In this document: positions 1 through 8,001 of the stretch, piece after piece
How the letters are laid out: each line of letters starts with the position of its first letter
Position numbering within the stretch: the stretch's first letter is position 1
Source: Bacteroidota bacterium
GTDB lineage: Bacteria > Bacteroidota > Bacteroidia > Flavobacteriales > Weeksellaceae
NCBI GenBank assembly: GCA_023433225.1
Contig: JAEZDQ010000004.1
Location: 1-23,082 of the forward strand
Length of the DNA stretch: 23,082 nucleotides
Reading direction: 5' to 3'
Made by a program: the position numbers and the translations under genes
The notes under the pieces: model-generated
The model's input: the letters and a program-made list of their open reading frames with translations, nothing else
The model's database searches: none
Told to the model about the DNA's origin: nothing

Positions 1-19
1 CAATTCCGAGGAATAAGAT

Positions 20-139
20 TCAATGCTTTCTCTGAGATTTTCTAAGTACAAATGGAAAAATTTGAAGCAAAATTAACCCAATTCCCACGAAGTAAAAAAT
101 CTGTTCGTCAGTGCTTTTGCGTATAATAATTAAAATCTT
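20..139 (-). other. Open frame for a possible small membrane peptide at the end of the RDD gene
   Basis: On the minus strand a stop-free frame of 39 codons runs from 139 to 23 and ends at a TGA (22-20). It overlaps the last codons of the RDD gene in the +1 frame. It encodes a charged stretch (RKSTDEQ), about 20 hydrophobic residues (FYFVGIGLILLQIFPFV) and a basic end (LRKSQRKH), which is what a single membrane helix looks like. No ATG, GTG or TTG precedes the helix; only ATT codons are available. It could be a small protein with an unusual start, a +1-shifted C-terminal extension of the RDD protein, the trace of an indel, or chance. I cannot decide between these. Confidence 0.25.
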
Positions 140-947
140 TCATCACTGTATCGATGAATTCCACGTCCTCGCCCTTCCCTTTCACTTCCATGACCGTTTC
201 CAATTTGTTGCGAAGTCTTTTTAGCGTTGCATAATCCTTGTTCTTTCGTGCAACGAGAAAGGTATCTTTGATGATGCGGGCATCGTTGTCGGTCAACCGG
301 CTAACTTGGCTGTAAATCGGGATATAAGACTCATGGAGTTCTTCGAGGATGGTGATGTCGATGGAATGCTTTTCGCGAAGTTTCAATACGGTAGTGCCCG
401 CGATTGTGTCGCCGATTCTTTGGGATCTCGGGGAACGAATGATGGAAAAGAAAGCGACGAACCCACTCATAAAAAGTAACATTCCTCCCAAAACCGCCGC
501 CGTTTCCTCACCGAAAACCGGAATCATGAACAAAATAAGGAAAAGCCCTGTCCAAAAATCGATCAGTCGGAACGCCCATCGAGTGAAGTATTCCGTAAAT
601 CCTGCACGGTAACCACTCAGTTTCACGACCCGGATCCGGCAAAGCATCTTACCGAAAGTCTGTCCATTGAAAAGGGTTTCCGTCCAAAGTGAGTAAAACA
701 AAGCCGGAAACAGGAGGATGACATAGAGGATTTCCAAAAACGCATATAAATCGAAAGCTTTATCGGAATAGGATGACCAAGTATCAGCATTCAGCCCAAT
801 CCATGAAAAGAAACCGTATGAAAGTGCCCAAATATATAGCCAGATTATGGCCATATCAATCAGGAATGCCAACAGTCGCAAACCCACCCCGGCATGCCGG
901 ATGGCCACCTTGACATTGAGTGGGGTTTTAATCTCTACATGCTGCAT
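108..947 (-). CDS. RDD family integral membrane protein
   Basis: This 279-residue protein carries the RDD fold. A first helix contains the RDD-type Arg24 and Asp31 (LRLLAFLIDMAIIW), and further hydrophobic segments lie at about 69-87 and 130-170. A charged motif (FTRWAFRLID) precedes the third helix, and an SQRIGD motif follows the last one near 175-180. A soluble tail of about 90 residues, rich in charged amino acids, follows. The biochemical role of RDD proteins is generally unknown; some have been linked to ion exchange. The gene is divergent from the SpoIIM-DUF4129-DUF4350-MoxR-DUF58 operon across 74 bases, and RDD genes often sit beside such clusters, so it is probably part of the same module. 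The start is an ATG at 947. The C-terminal end has an overlapping open frame, described separately. Confidence 0.88.
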   Translation of the reverse strand: MQHVEIKTPLNVKVAIRHAGVGLRLLAFLIDMAIIWLYIWALSYGFFSWIGLNADTWSSYSDKAFDLYAFLEILYVILLFPALFYSLWTETLFNGQTFGKMLCRIRVVKLSGYRAGFTEYFTRWAFRLIDFWTGLFLILFMIPVFGEETAAVLGGMLLFMSGFVAFFSIIRSPRSQRIGDTIAGTTVLKLREKHSIDITILEELHESYIPIYSQVSRLTDNDARIIKDTFLVARKNKDYATLKRLRNKLETVMEVKGKGEDVEFIDTVMKDFNYYTQKH

Positions 948-1021
948 TTTTATTCCTTGTTCTTTTTATATATTTACGAATTGAATTCTGAATTGTCCAT
1001 TTGAAATCAAACTATCGGTAA

Positions 1022-2032
1022 TTGCGGGAAGCGGCTTTCATAAAACAAAATAAAGAAAAATGGTTGGAATTTGAAAAATCATTGTATAGCCCCGGCCAAA
1101 AAAAACCGGAACGGCTGGCGGATTTATTTATTCAAGTCAACAATGATTTGGCTTATGCCCGGACTTATTACCCGAAAAGCAATGTCATCAGGTACCTGAA
1201 TGCCTTAACTGCAACGGCTTACCATAAAATTTACGGACAACGCCAATCCCAAAAAGGGATGGCCGGATTTTGGCGGTTTGAAATCCCGCTCCTGATGTAC
1301 CATTACCGGAAATATTTTTATTTCTCCTTTGGGGTTTTCTTTCTGATGGTGCTCATCGGGGTTTTTTCTTCGATTTATGAACCTGAATTCGTCCGTTCCA
1401 TTTTGGGTGACCAATATGTCAATATGACAGAGGACAACATCCGCAATGGTGACCCGCTTGCTGTTTACAATAACACATCTACCTTCGGAGATTTCAACAG
1501 TTTTTTCCAGATTGCATTCAACAACCTCAGGGTCGGACTGATGTCTTTTCTGTATGGGATTTTCGGCGGTATCGGTTCCCTTTATTTTATGTTGGTAAAC
1601 GGTGTAATGGTAGGAAGTTTCCAATACATGTTTTACGAAAAAGGTCATTTCTTTTTATCGCTCCGAACTATTTGGATGCATGGCGCAATGGAAATGTTTG
1701 CGATGTGCATTGAAATCGGAGCCGGGGTTTTGATGGGCACCAGCTACCTTTTCCCGGGAATCTTGACCCGGAAACAAGCGTTCTTTTTGAAAGGAAAAGC
1801 AGCCCTCAAAATCGTAATCAGTACGATTCCTTTTACGTTGTGTGCGGCACTGATAGAAGGTTACCTCACCCAATATGCCAATGACATGCCCATCGCCTTG
1901 GCGGGCTTCATTGTATTGGGCACCTTTTCATTCATCTGTTGGTATTACTTGGTTTACCCGCACCGGGTTTTCCGGAGAAATCAAAAAGATCTTTCTTATT
2001 TATTCAAAGAAGTTTCCGATGAAAAAGATTAA
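1022..2032 (+). CDS. SpoIIM / DUF95 family membrane protein
   Basis: This 336-residue polytopic membrane protein belongs to the stage II sporulation protein M family (DUF95). A soluble N-terminal region of about 95 residues (MREAAFIKQNKEKWLEFE) precedes hydrophobic segments near 98-118, 168-200, 215-240, 262-282 and 291-312. The conserved HGAME motif is at 220-224. The organism is unlikely to sporulate; in non-sporulating bacteria this family accompanies MoxR/DUF58 genes and its role is unknown. The only plausible start is a TTG at 1022: a TAA lies immediately before it in frame, and the next methionine is about 80 codons in, past the conserved N-terminal region. It is the first gene of an operon and its 3' end overlaps the next gene by 14 bases. 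Confidence 0.88.
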   Translation: MREAAFIKQNKEKWLEFEKSLYSPGQKKPERLADLFIQVNNDLAYARTYYPKSNVIRYLNALTATAYHKIYGQRQSQKGMAGFWRFEIPLLMYHYRKYFYFSFGVFFLMVLIGVFSSIYEPEFVRSILGDQYVNMTEDNIRNGDPLAVYNNTSTFGDFNSFFQIAFNNLRVGLMSFLYGIFGGIGSLYFMLVNGVMVGSFQYMFYEKGHFFLSLRTIWMHGAMEMFAMCIEIGAGVLMGTSYLFPGILTRKQAFFLKGKAALKIVISTIPFTLCAALIEGYLTQYANDMPIALAGFIVLGTFSFICWYYLVYPHRVFRRNQKDLSYLFKEVSDEKD

Positions 2033-2759
2033 ACTTTTCTTTTTGCTACTATCGGGAATCTTAGTGTTTCCCCAAGATTCGGTTGCCGTGGAACCTGTTC
2101 AGATGGAAGCTCAAACGGTTTACACCGCAGATTACCAACCGGAATATGAAACTTTACCACCTCAGGAAAGGTTGCAAACAAGGTTTGAAAACAGACAATG
2201 GAAAGAAGGTTTCAAAGAAAATTACAAAGGGAAAAAATTTGATTATGAAGAAAAGGAAATAAAATATACCCCGCCCTTATTTCAGCTGCCGACCGGTCTG
2301 TTACAGGTTTTGATGTATGTGGTTTTGGGTACGATTCTGCTTATAATTATTTACTTCATCCTGCGCAATGCCGGCGGGATTTCATTTGGAAAAGAAAAAA
2401 GAAAAATTAATTACCAAGATTCGGGCGAGTCCGAAGCAGAAAACTTGGAGGAAATCCAAAACAATGATTTTGAACGGCTCATCCAAAAAGCCAAATCGGA
2501 AAGCGACTACCGGAAGGCGGTTCGATATTACCATCTTTGGGTTTTGCAAAAACTCAGCGAAAGGAATTTGATTCATTGGGACAAGGACAAAACCGATTTT
2601 GATTACCTCCAAGAATTAAAAAACCACCCGATACGCCCGGATTTTTCATCCACCACTTATGTCTATGATTATACTTGGTACGGACATTTCAGGTTGGATG
2701 ACCGTGAATTTGAATTGGCCGAGAAACTGTTCCGACGGACTTTAAAAAAGATCAGTTGA
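2019..2759 (+). CDS. DUF4129 domain-containing membrane protein
   Basis: This 246-residue protein has a signal peptide (MKKIKLFFLLLSGILVFPQ), an exported charged linker, one membrane helix near 94-116 and a cytoplasmic DUF4129 domain at about 152-243. The domain shows the usual pattern: SDYRKAVRYYHLWVLQKLSE, then KTDFDYLQEL, then YDYTWYGHF. The ATG at 2019 is preferred because it begins a good signal peptide and overlaps the upstream gene by 14 bases. An upstream extension to 1875 is open, but it only reads the SpoIIM gene in another frame. DUF4129 proteins occur with MoxR and DUF58 genes, sometimes fused to transglutaminases; no transglutaminase is present here. The gene overlaps the next one by four bases (TTGA). 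Confidence 0.85.
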   Translation: MKKIKLFFLLLSGILVFPQDSVAVEPVQMEAQTVYTADYQPEYETLPPQERLQTRFENRQWKEGFKENYKGKKFDYEEKEIKYTPPLFQLPTGLLQVLMYVVLGTILLIIIYFILRNAGGISFGKEKRKINYQDSGESEAENLEEIQNNDFERLIQKAKSESDYRKAVRYYHLWVLQKLSERNLIHWDKDKTDFDYLQELKNHPIRPDFSSTTYVYDYTWYGHFRLDDREFELAEKLFRRTLKKIS

Positions 2760-3979
2760 AAAAAAAGATACAGAAATACCTGCTGTTGATTTTGGCTTCC
2801 TTTTTGGCGGGATGTTCCGGCCCACCTGTGAATTGGAGTCCGACCTTTGATTCCGCCCACACCATTCCTTACGGAACCTATGTCTTACACCAGGAAATGG
2901 AAACATTGTTTCCGGGTTCCCAACGCAATGATATATCCTATAATACTTACGAATTTTTGGAGCAAATGCACTATGAATCTCGGACCGACACTTATATGTT
3001 GATTTATCCCAATGATTTGTTTACTGACGGGACTTGGGAAAAATTGCTGCAATATGTGAACCAAGGCGGAACGGCATTTATTTCGGGCGCACCCAACGCT
3101 ACACTTTCCAATGCGCTTGGATTTGAGTATGGATTCTTCGGTCAAAATCATTTAGATGATGAAATAATTGCAGGCTTCTCTGTCCGCAATTCACAACATG
3201 AAACGACCTATAATTATCAGGAACCCGTAACGGCCAAGTATTTCGCTGCATTTGACCCGGAAATCACCGAGGTGTTGGGATACATTCATTTCGAAGGAAA
3301 AAAGGAACCAAATTTTATGAAAATTTACCATGGAAACGGATTTTTCCTCTTGCATTCGGAACCTTATGTTTTTACCAATTACCATTTATTGCGAAGCCCA
3401 AACGAGCAGTATGTCGCGGAAGTGCTTTCTTATTTACCGGATGCAAATATCCTTTGGGACAATCACCGAATCAACCAAAGAGAGAATCGGGAAAATGACG
3501 GCGGTTTTTTCAATGCGCTGGGATTCATACTGAAACACAAATCTTTGCGGTGGGCTTTTTTCATACTCCTCGCCATGGGCAGCTTGTTTTTATTATTCAA
3601 TTCCAAAAGAAAACAAAAGGCTGTACGGATCATAGAACCCTACCCGAATTATTCGCTCAGTTTTGCCCGTACCCTCTCCGAACTGTACAAAAACCATTCA
3701 AACCATACCGCTTTGGTCAAATACAAAATCAATTACTTTTTGGATCAAATCCGTGTCCATTACCATATTTCGGCCAAAGACACCCAAAATGATTTTGCGG
3801 AATTGCTCAGTACCAAATCGGGTGTAGATATCAAACTCTGCAAAAAACTCGCTTTGCAAATCGATATATTCAGAACCAAAGATTATTTAGATAAGGAAGA
3901 TTTCTTTAAATTAGAATCCTTAATTCATTCATTCAAATTAAAATCAGGACACTATGGAAGGACAGCCGGCAGAAAATAA
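2756..3979 (+). CDS. DUF4350 domain-containing lipoprotein
   Basis: This 407-residue protein begins with a lipoprotein signal (MKKKIQKYLLLILASFLAGC, lipid-modified Cys20). An extracytoplasmic domain resembling DUF4350, a glutamine-amidotransferase-like fold, covers about residues 30-230 (YTYMLIYPNDLFT near 79-90, then VNQGGTAFISG near 101-111). A membrane helix lies at about 264-281, followed by a cytoplasmic tail of about 125 residues that is mostly helical and charged. The start is a TTG at 2756 overlapping the preceding TGA as TTGA, a pattern of translational coupling. The next gene starts 26 bases before its end. The fold could bind a small ligand or another subunit, but no catalytic triad is evident, so I propose no reaction. 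Confidence 0.8.
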   Translation: MKKKIQKYLLLILASFLAGCSGPPVNWSPTFDSAHTIPYGTYVLHQEMETLFPGSQRNDISYNTYEFLEQMHYESRTDTYMLIYPNDLFTDGTWEKLLQYVNQGGTAFISGAPNATLSNALGFEYGFFGQNHLDDEIIAGFSVRNSQHETTYNYQEPVTAKYFAAFDPEITEVLGYIHFEGKKEPNFMKIYHGNGFFLLHSEPYVFTNYHLLRSPNEQYVAEVLSYLPDANILWDNHRINQRENRENDGGFFNALGFILKHKSLRWAFFILLAMGSLFLLFNSKRKQKAVRIIEPYPNYSLSFARTLSELYKNHSNHTALVKYKINYFLDQIRVHYHISAKDTQNDFAELLSTKSGVDIKLCKKLALQIDIFRTKDYLDKEDFFKLESLIHSFKLKSGHYGRTAGRK

Positions 3980-5015
3980 CCCCCAGGAAATTACCCCGAA
4001 TCCGGATGAAAATATTCAAACCCACGAACACCGGCCTGAAAACGATTTGCAATTCCAAAGCCGCATCGATTTATCGAAAATCAAAAACGGTGTAGAAGAA
4101 ATCCGCAGGCAATTAAACAAAGTAATCGTCGGCCAGGAAGAATTCATCGAATTGCTGATTGTAAGCATTTTTGCCAACGGGCATTCGCTGATTGAAGGGG
4201 TACCGGGCGTGGCCAAAACCGTTACGGCCAAATTACTCGCCCGAACGATGGACACGGGATTCAGCCGATTGCAGTTCACACCCGACATGATGCCGTCCGA
4301 TATTCTGGGGACTTCTGTTTTCGACATGAAAAACAATGAATTTGAATTCAAAAAGGGACCCATTTTCTCCAATATCATATTGATTGACGAAATCAACCGT
4401 GCACCGGCAAAAACCCAAGCTGCGCTTTTTGAAGTGATGGCCGAAAGGCAAATCACCATGGACGGCGTTTTGTATCCGATGGAACTGCCGTTCTTGGTTT
4501 TTGCCACCCAAAACCCTGTGGAACAAGAGGGCACTTACCGCTTGCCGGAAGCACAATTGGACCGGTTTTTATTCAAAATCGAAGTGGATTACCCAAATTT
4601 GGAAGATGAAATTTCGATTCTCAAGGGCAATAATTCCCGAAAAAATGAAGACCCTTCGAATCTAATTTCACCTGTTTTTACGGCAGCTGAAATTTCGGAA
4701 TTCCAAAGAATCATTCAGGGAGTACAGGTTGAGCCGAAGCTTTTCCATTACATTGCTTCCATCGTCCACACTACGCGAAACAATCCTAACTTATTTTTGG
4801 GTGCTTCTCCCCGGGCTTCGCTTTCCATCCTACATGCGTCCAAAGCCGTTGCAGCTATCCGCGGCCGTGATTTTCTCATTCCGGAAGACATTAAATTCGT
4901 TGCCGGACCTGCACTGCGCCACCGGATTATTGTTTCGCCCGAAAAAGAAATGGAAGGAATCACCGCCGGGCAAATTATCCAACAAATTATTGAATCGATT
5001 GAAATCCCACGCTGA
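3954..5015 (+). CDS. MoxR family AAA+ ATPase
   Basis: This 353-residue cytoplasmic ATPase has a complete MoxR motif set. Walker A is GVPGVAKT at 82-89 and Walker B is IILIDE at 141-146, followed by the family signature INRAPAKTQAALFEVMAE. Sensor 1 is ATQNP at 184-188, LDRF with a candidate arginine finger is at 202-205, and sensor 2 is GASPRA at 283-288. A disordered, acidic stretch of about 35 residues precedes the AAA+ core. MoxR proteins are thought to be chaperone-like ATPases that help assemble or activate partner proteins, often proteins with von Willebrand A folds; the adjacent DUF58 gene is the obvious partner. All catalytic residues are present. The stop and the next ATG share one base (TGATG), so the two are probably coupled translationally. 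Confidence 0.95.
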   Translation: MEGQPAENNPQEITPNPDENIQTHEHRPENDLQFQSRIDLSKIKNGVEEIRRQLNKVIVGQEEFIELLIVSIFANGHSLIEGVPGVAKTVTAKLLARTMDTGFSRLQFTPDMMPSDILGTSVFDMKNNEFEFKKGPIFSNIILIDEINRAPAKTQAALFEVMAERQITMDGVLYPMELPFLVFATQNPVEQEGTYRLPEAQLDRFLFKIEVDYPNLEDEISILKGNNSRKNEDPSNLISPVFTAAEISEFQRIIQGVQVEPKLFHYIASIVHTTRNNPNLFLGASPRASLSILHASKAVAAIRGRDFLIPEDIKFVAGPALRHRIIVSPEKEMEGITAGQIIQQIIESIEIPR

Positions 5016-6343
5016 TGAAATTTTGGAAAGAAATATTTCTCCACAAATCCTTTTTCTACGCTTTTTCCGTCGTGGCTTTCGGTTTTTGCCTCGGATTTTT
5101 CTTTCCGGCCTGGTTCCAAATTTCCCAACTCGCTTTGTTTGGAGTTTTGGTTTTTACACTCATCGATTTCCTGTTGCTTTTCTCCGCTCAAAAAACCGTT
5201 TCCGGTGAAAGAATCTTGAATGACAAACTATCGAATTCCGATAAAAATAAGGTCTTGCTGAAACTCACCAATCATTTTCCGTTTCGGATTCATTTTGAAA
5301 TTTTGGATGAAATCCCGGAACAATTTCAGTTGTTTGATTTTAAAATAAAAGGGAAATTAACGGCCCGGAAACAGACGGAAATCAATTATGAATTAACGCC
5401 AACCGAAAGAGGCATTTATGGATTCGGGCGGACAAATGTAGTGGTGCGCTCCCCTTTGGGGCTGTTGGAGCGGAAAATCATTTTGCCCACGGAAAAAAAT
5501 GTCAGCGTTTATCCTTCTTTTTTAAAATTAAACCAATACCATTTGAAAAACTTCCGTACGCATATTGAAGATGCTGGCGATAAAAAAATCCGAAGAATCG
5601 GACATAGTATGGAATTCGAACAAATCAAAAATTATGTACGCGGTGACGACATCCGAACAGTAAACTGGAAATCGACAGCCAAACACCAAAAGTTGATGGT
5701 CAATCAGTTTGTGGATGAGAAATCGCAACAGGTTTATTGCGCCATTGACAAAGGGCGCGCCATGAAAATGCCTTTCCACGGAATGAGTTTACTGGATTAT
5801 GCCGTAAATGCAAGTTTGATTCTGAGCAACGCTGTGCTTCAAAACCAAGACCGTGCAGGAGTTTTCAGTTTCTCGCATCAATTGGAGAACTTAGTGAAAG
5901 CGGAGCGTCGGGCCAATCAATTGGCAAAAATAATGGAAAATCTATATGCCATTCAAACCAATTTCAGTGAAAGTGATTTCGGTAAATTGTACAATGCGCT
6001 CAAACATAAAGTGACCCAACGCAGCTTGGTTGTCCTTTTCACCAATTTTGAAAGCATGGACGCGCTCCACCGACAGTTGCCCTACCTGTTGGGAATCAAT
6101 AAGAGCCATCTTTTATTGGTCGTATTTTTCCGCAATACAGAACTGGAAGATTTCATGGATTCTTCTGCAGGTAAAGAGAATATTTACGAAAATACAATCG
6201 TTGAAAAATTCATTTATGAAAAACACCAGATTGTCCGGGAGCTCAACAAATACGGGATTCAAACGCTGTTGACCCGGCCGGAAGAGCTCAATGCAAATTC
6301 AATCAACAAATACCTGGAGATCAAATCAAAAGGAATGATTTGA
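5015..6343 (+). CDS. DUF58 domain-containing membrane protein
   Basis: This 442-residue protein has two N-terminal membrane helices (about 12-32 and 37-57), a beta-rich region, and then the DUF58 core. The diagnostic stretch FEQIKNYVRGDDIRTVNWKS starts at 201 and continues TAKHQKLMVNQF. A von Willebrand A-like domain follows (YCAIDKGRAM from 241), in which the metal-site Asp is kept but the usual DxSxS is replaced by DKGR, as is common in Bacteroidota members. It is the last gene of the SpoIIM-to-DUF58 operon. By analogy with other MoxR partners, it is probably the client or adaptor of the ATPase encoded just upstream. It converges on the TlpA-like gene with only 22 bases between, and I see no good terminator there. 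Confidence 0.9.
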   Translation: MKFWKEIFLHKSFFYAFSVVAFGFCLGFFFPAWFQISQLALFGVLVFTLIDFLLLFSAQKTVSGERILNDKLSNSDKNKVLLKLTNHFPFRIHFEILDEIPEQFQLFDFKIKGKLTARKQTEINYELTPTERGIYGFGRTNVVVRSPLGLLERKIILPTEKNVSVYPSFLKLNQYHLKNFRTHIEDAGDKKIRRIGHSMEFEQIKNYVRGDDIRTVNWKSTAKHQKLMVNQFVDEKSQQVYCAIDKGRAMKMPFHGMSLLDYAVNASLILSNAVLQNQDRAGVFSFSHQLENLVKAERRANQLAKIMENLYAIQTNFSESDFGKLYNALKHKVTQRSLVVLFTNFESMDALHRQLPYLLGINKSHLLLVVFFRNTELEDFMDSSAGKENIYENTIVEKFIYEKHQIVRELNKYGIQTLLTRPEELNANSINKYLEIKSKGMI

Positions 6344-6365
6344 TTCAATTCCCCAAATCAAAACC

Positions 6366-7670
6366 CTAAAATTCTACCAACTCCGAAATATGGGTTGCCT
6401 TTTTAATGAGTTTATTGTCTCTATCGAGCAGAAACAGTGTCGGCGTGGAGGTAATCCCAAATTCCTTTACCCCGGTGGTGTCCCAACGCATGAGTTCGGT
6501 ATAATTTAACCATTCGAAATCCCGGGTTGCATTTTCAAAGGAAGTTTTGTCAAAATCCAGTGAAATGGAAATGATTTCACCGCCTTCGGCTTTAAAATTC
6601 CGGTAATATTCTTTGATAAAAGGCATTTCATCGTTACAGGCGGGGCACCAAGAAGCCCAGAAAATAAGAATTTTCTTTTCGGATTTTACGTCATACAAAG
6701 AATTAAAACCTTTTACAGGTTGTTTGAAAGTGATATTGGGCACTTTTTTCCCCGGAGCCACATTGTTATGCGCGGTAAGCGTGGATTTGAGCTCATCGGT
6801 GATTTCACAAGTCAGCGCATTGGCAAGGCCATAGTACTTATCCAAAAGCGATTTAAACTGTTCTTCCGGCAAAACCATCAATACCGCAGATAAAACGTTT
6901 TGGCCACGGAAAGTTTCCAAATCCGTTTTTTCCAATAACATATCCACTTCTTTTTCGATGATGGAATTTATCTGTTCTTGAGTGGTCGCGCCCATGATCG
7001 CGTAGCGGAGGTAATCCAAAACCAGTTTGGACATCAGGCCGCTTCCTTCCAAATAATTGTTGTCATTCATTAATTTTGAAAGGATTTTATTGCGGTGGAT
7101 TTCCGCTGCGGGAACCGCCTCTACTTGGGCGTTAGCCAAATCATTGGTTTGGACATAGTATTTGAGGAGCGGCAATTCCGTCACAGGGCTGAGCTTTTCA
7201 ATTCTTTGTTCTTCTTTTAAAATGGCTTTGTAGAATTCATCGTTTTCGGAATAAAGAGCTTTTACCGTCGGGAAAATCTCAGTTTTCAATTGGATGAAAT
7301 TTTCAAAATTTTGGTAATCCAGGAAACCTATTGCGGTTTTTCCTTTTGTAAATTGCATATCGGAAAATTGGCCTTGGAGGTATTTGGCCGTAAATTCAAC
7401 TGCTTCATTATCGGAAAGAAAATCAAGCATGGCATTGTCGGAAAGGGATTGAACCCGTACAACCCCGCTGTATTTCTCGGGTATATTCACCAAGAACCCG
7501 CCCTTATCGTCGGTAAGCACCTTGTTGACCAATTGGTCATGCGGACCTTTGAAAATACGGATGGTTATGTGTTTACCCGGGTAATTTTCAATTTGCCCTT
7601 TGATTGTAAATTGCGCATTAACAGCAAAAGCCAACAACATCGTTACCGGGATTAGAAATTTATTTTTCAT
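6366..7670 (-). CDS. TlpA-like thiol-disulfide oxidoreductase, periplasmic
   Basis: This 434-residue protein has a signal peptide (MKNKFLIPVTMLLAFAVNAQ). An N-terminal beta-rich domain of the DUF4369 type covers about residues 21-100, a helical linker about 110-300, and a C-terminal thioredoxin fold about 305-434. The active site is WCPAC (Cys342 and Cys345), and the cis-proline loop is TSTP (Pro410). Proteins of this architecture are abundant in Bacteroidota, where they act in periplasmic thiol redox; the exact substrate is unknown. Both cysteines are present, so the enzyme should be active. A TATATTTG box lies 17 bases upstream of the ATG, directly after the terminator of the upstream operon, so the gene is probably transcribed alone. 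Confidence 0.9.
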   Translation of the reverse strand: MKNKFLIPVTMLLAFAVNAQFTIKGQIENYPGKHITIRIFKGPHDQLVNKVLTDDKGGFLVNIPEKYSGVVRVQSLSDNAMLDFLSDNEAVEFTAKYLQGQFSDMQFTKGKTAIGFLDYQNFENFIQLKTEIFPTVKALYSENDEFYKAILKEEQRIEKLSPVTELPLLKYYVQTNDLANAQVEAVPAAEIHRNKILSKLMNDNNYLEGSGLMSKLVLDYLRYAIMGATTQEQINSIIEKEVDMLLEKTDLETFRGQNVLSAVLMVLPEEQFKSLLDKYYGLANALTCEITDELKSTLTAHNNVAPGKKVPNITFKQPVKGFNSLYDVKSEKKILIFWASWCPACNDEMPFIKEYYRNFKAEGGEIISISLDFDKTSFENATRDFEWLNYTELMRWDTTGVKEFGITSTPTLFLLDRDNKLIKKATHISELVEF

Positions 7671-7687
7671 TTCATTAAAAATTTAGC

Positions 7688-7695
7688 CAAATATA
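7688..7695 (-). promoter_or_regulatory. Promoter -7 box for the TlpA-like gene
   Basis: The minus strand reads TATATTTG, an exact match to the Bacteroidota TAnnTTTG box. It lies 17 bases before the ATG at 7670, giving a very short leader. I see no TTG at the usual distance upstream. Confidence 0.45.
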
Positions 7696-7725
7696 AAAAG
7701 CCCTTTCTGATTTGAAGGGCTTTTT
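7695..7725 (-). terminator. Rho-independent terminator after the LPVDQY-tail gene
   Basis: A GCCCTT/AAGGGC stem (7700-7705 with 7715-7720) is extended by an A-tract on one side and a T-tract on the other. It therefore has a T-run after the stem in both orientations. It lies 30 bases past the stop of the small gene on the minus strand and so ends the T9SS cargo operon. Confidence 0.85.
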
Positions 7726-7755
7726 AAAATTATTATTCAGTTCTTTTGGAAATCA

Positions 7756-7962
7756 TCAGTTGGTCAAAGCAGGTTTTTTACGGAGGAAATAAATTCCGGC
7801 AATGCATGCAAATGCCAAGAGATACAACAAATACTGGTCAACCGGTAAGGCACTCGGTGCCCCCGGAGTTCCATTGCCATGGTAGTTCGGCGGGGGCGGG
7901 ACTTGCGCGAAAAGCGCTGCTGCCGACGACAGGAACATGGTTAAAATTAATAAAATTCTCAT
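7756..7962 (-). CDS. Small secreted protein with Pro-rich linker and LPVDQY membrane tail (PID-CTERM-like)
   Basis: This 68-residue protein is made only of sorting signals. It has a signal peptide (MRILLILTMFLSSAAALFAQ), a proline/glycine-rich linker (VPPPPNYHGNGTPGAPSA), the motif LPVDQY at 39-44, a membrane helix to about residue 60, and a basic end (RKKPALTN). This matches the tripartite plan of C-terminal sorting tails, and of the small Bacteroidota proteins described as PID-CTERM. No catalytic region is present. The name signal peptidase that such proteins often carry in databases is not supported by the sequence. It is encoded 39 bases after the T9SS cargo gene on the same strand and shares its terminator, so the two are probably co-expressed. 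Its function is unknown. Confidence 0.75.
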   Translation of the reverse strand: MRILLILTMFLSSAAALFAQVPPPPNYHGNGTPGAPSALPVDQYLLYLLAFACIAGIYFLRKKPALTN

Positions 7963-8001
7963 ATAATTTGGGTTTAGGATTTCAATTCTGTGTCAAAAAA
8001 C

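Noticed and set aside
1875..2018. 48-codon N-terminal extension of the DUF4129 gene
   Set aside because: It reads the SpoIIM gene in another frame; the ATG at 2019 begins a proper signal peptide.
4016..4534. 172-codon minus-strand open frame inside the MoxR gene
   Set aside because: It is antisense to a conserved ATPase; the frame is open because of the codon bias of the real gene.
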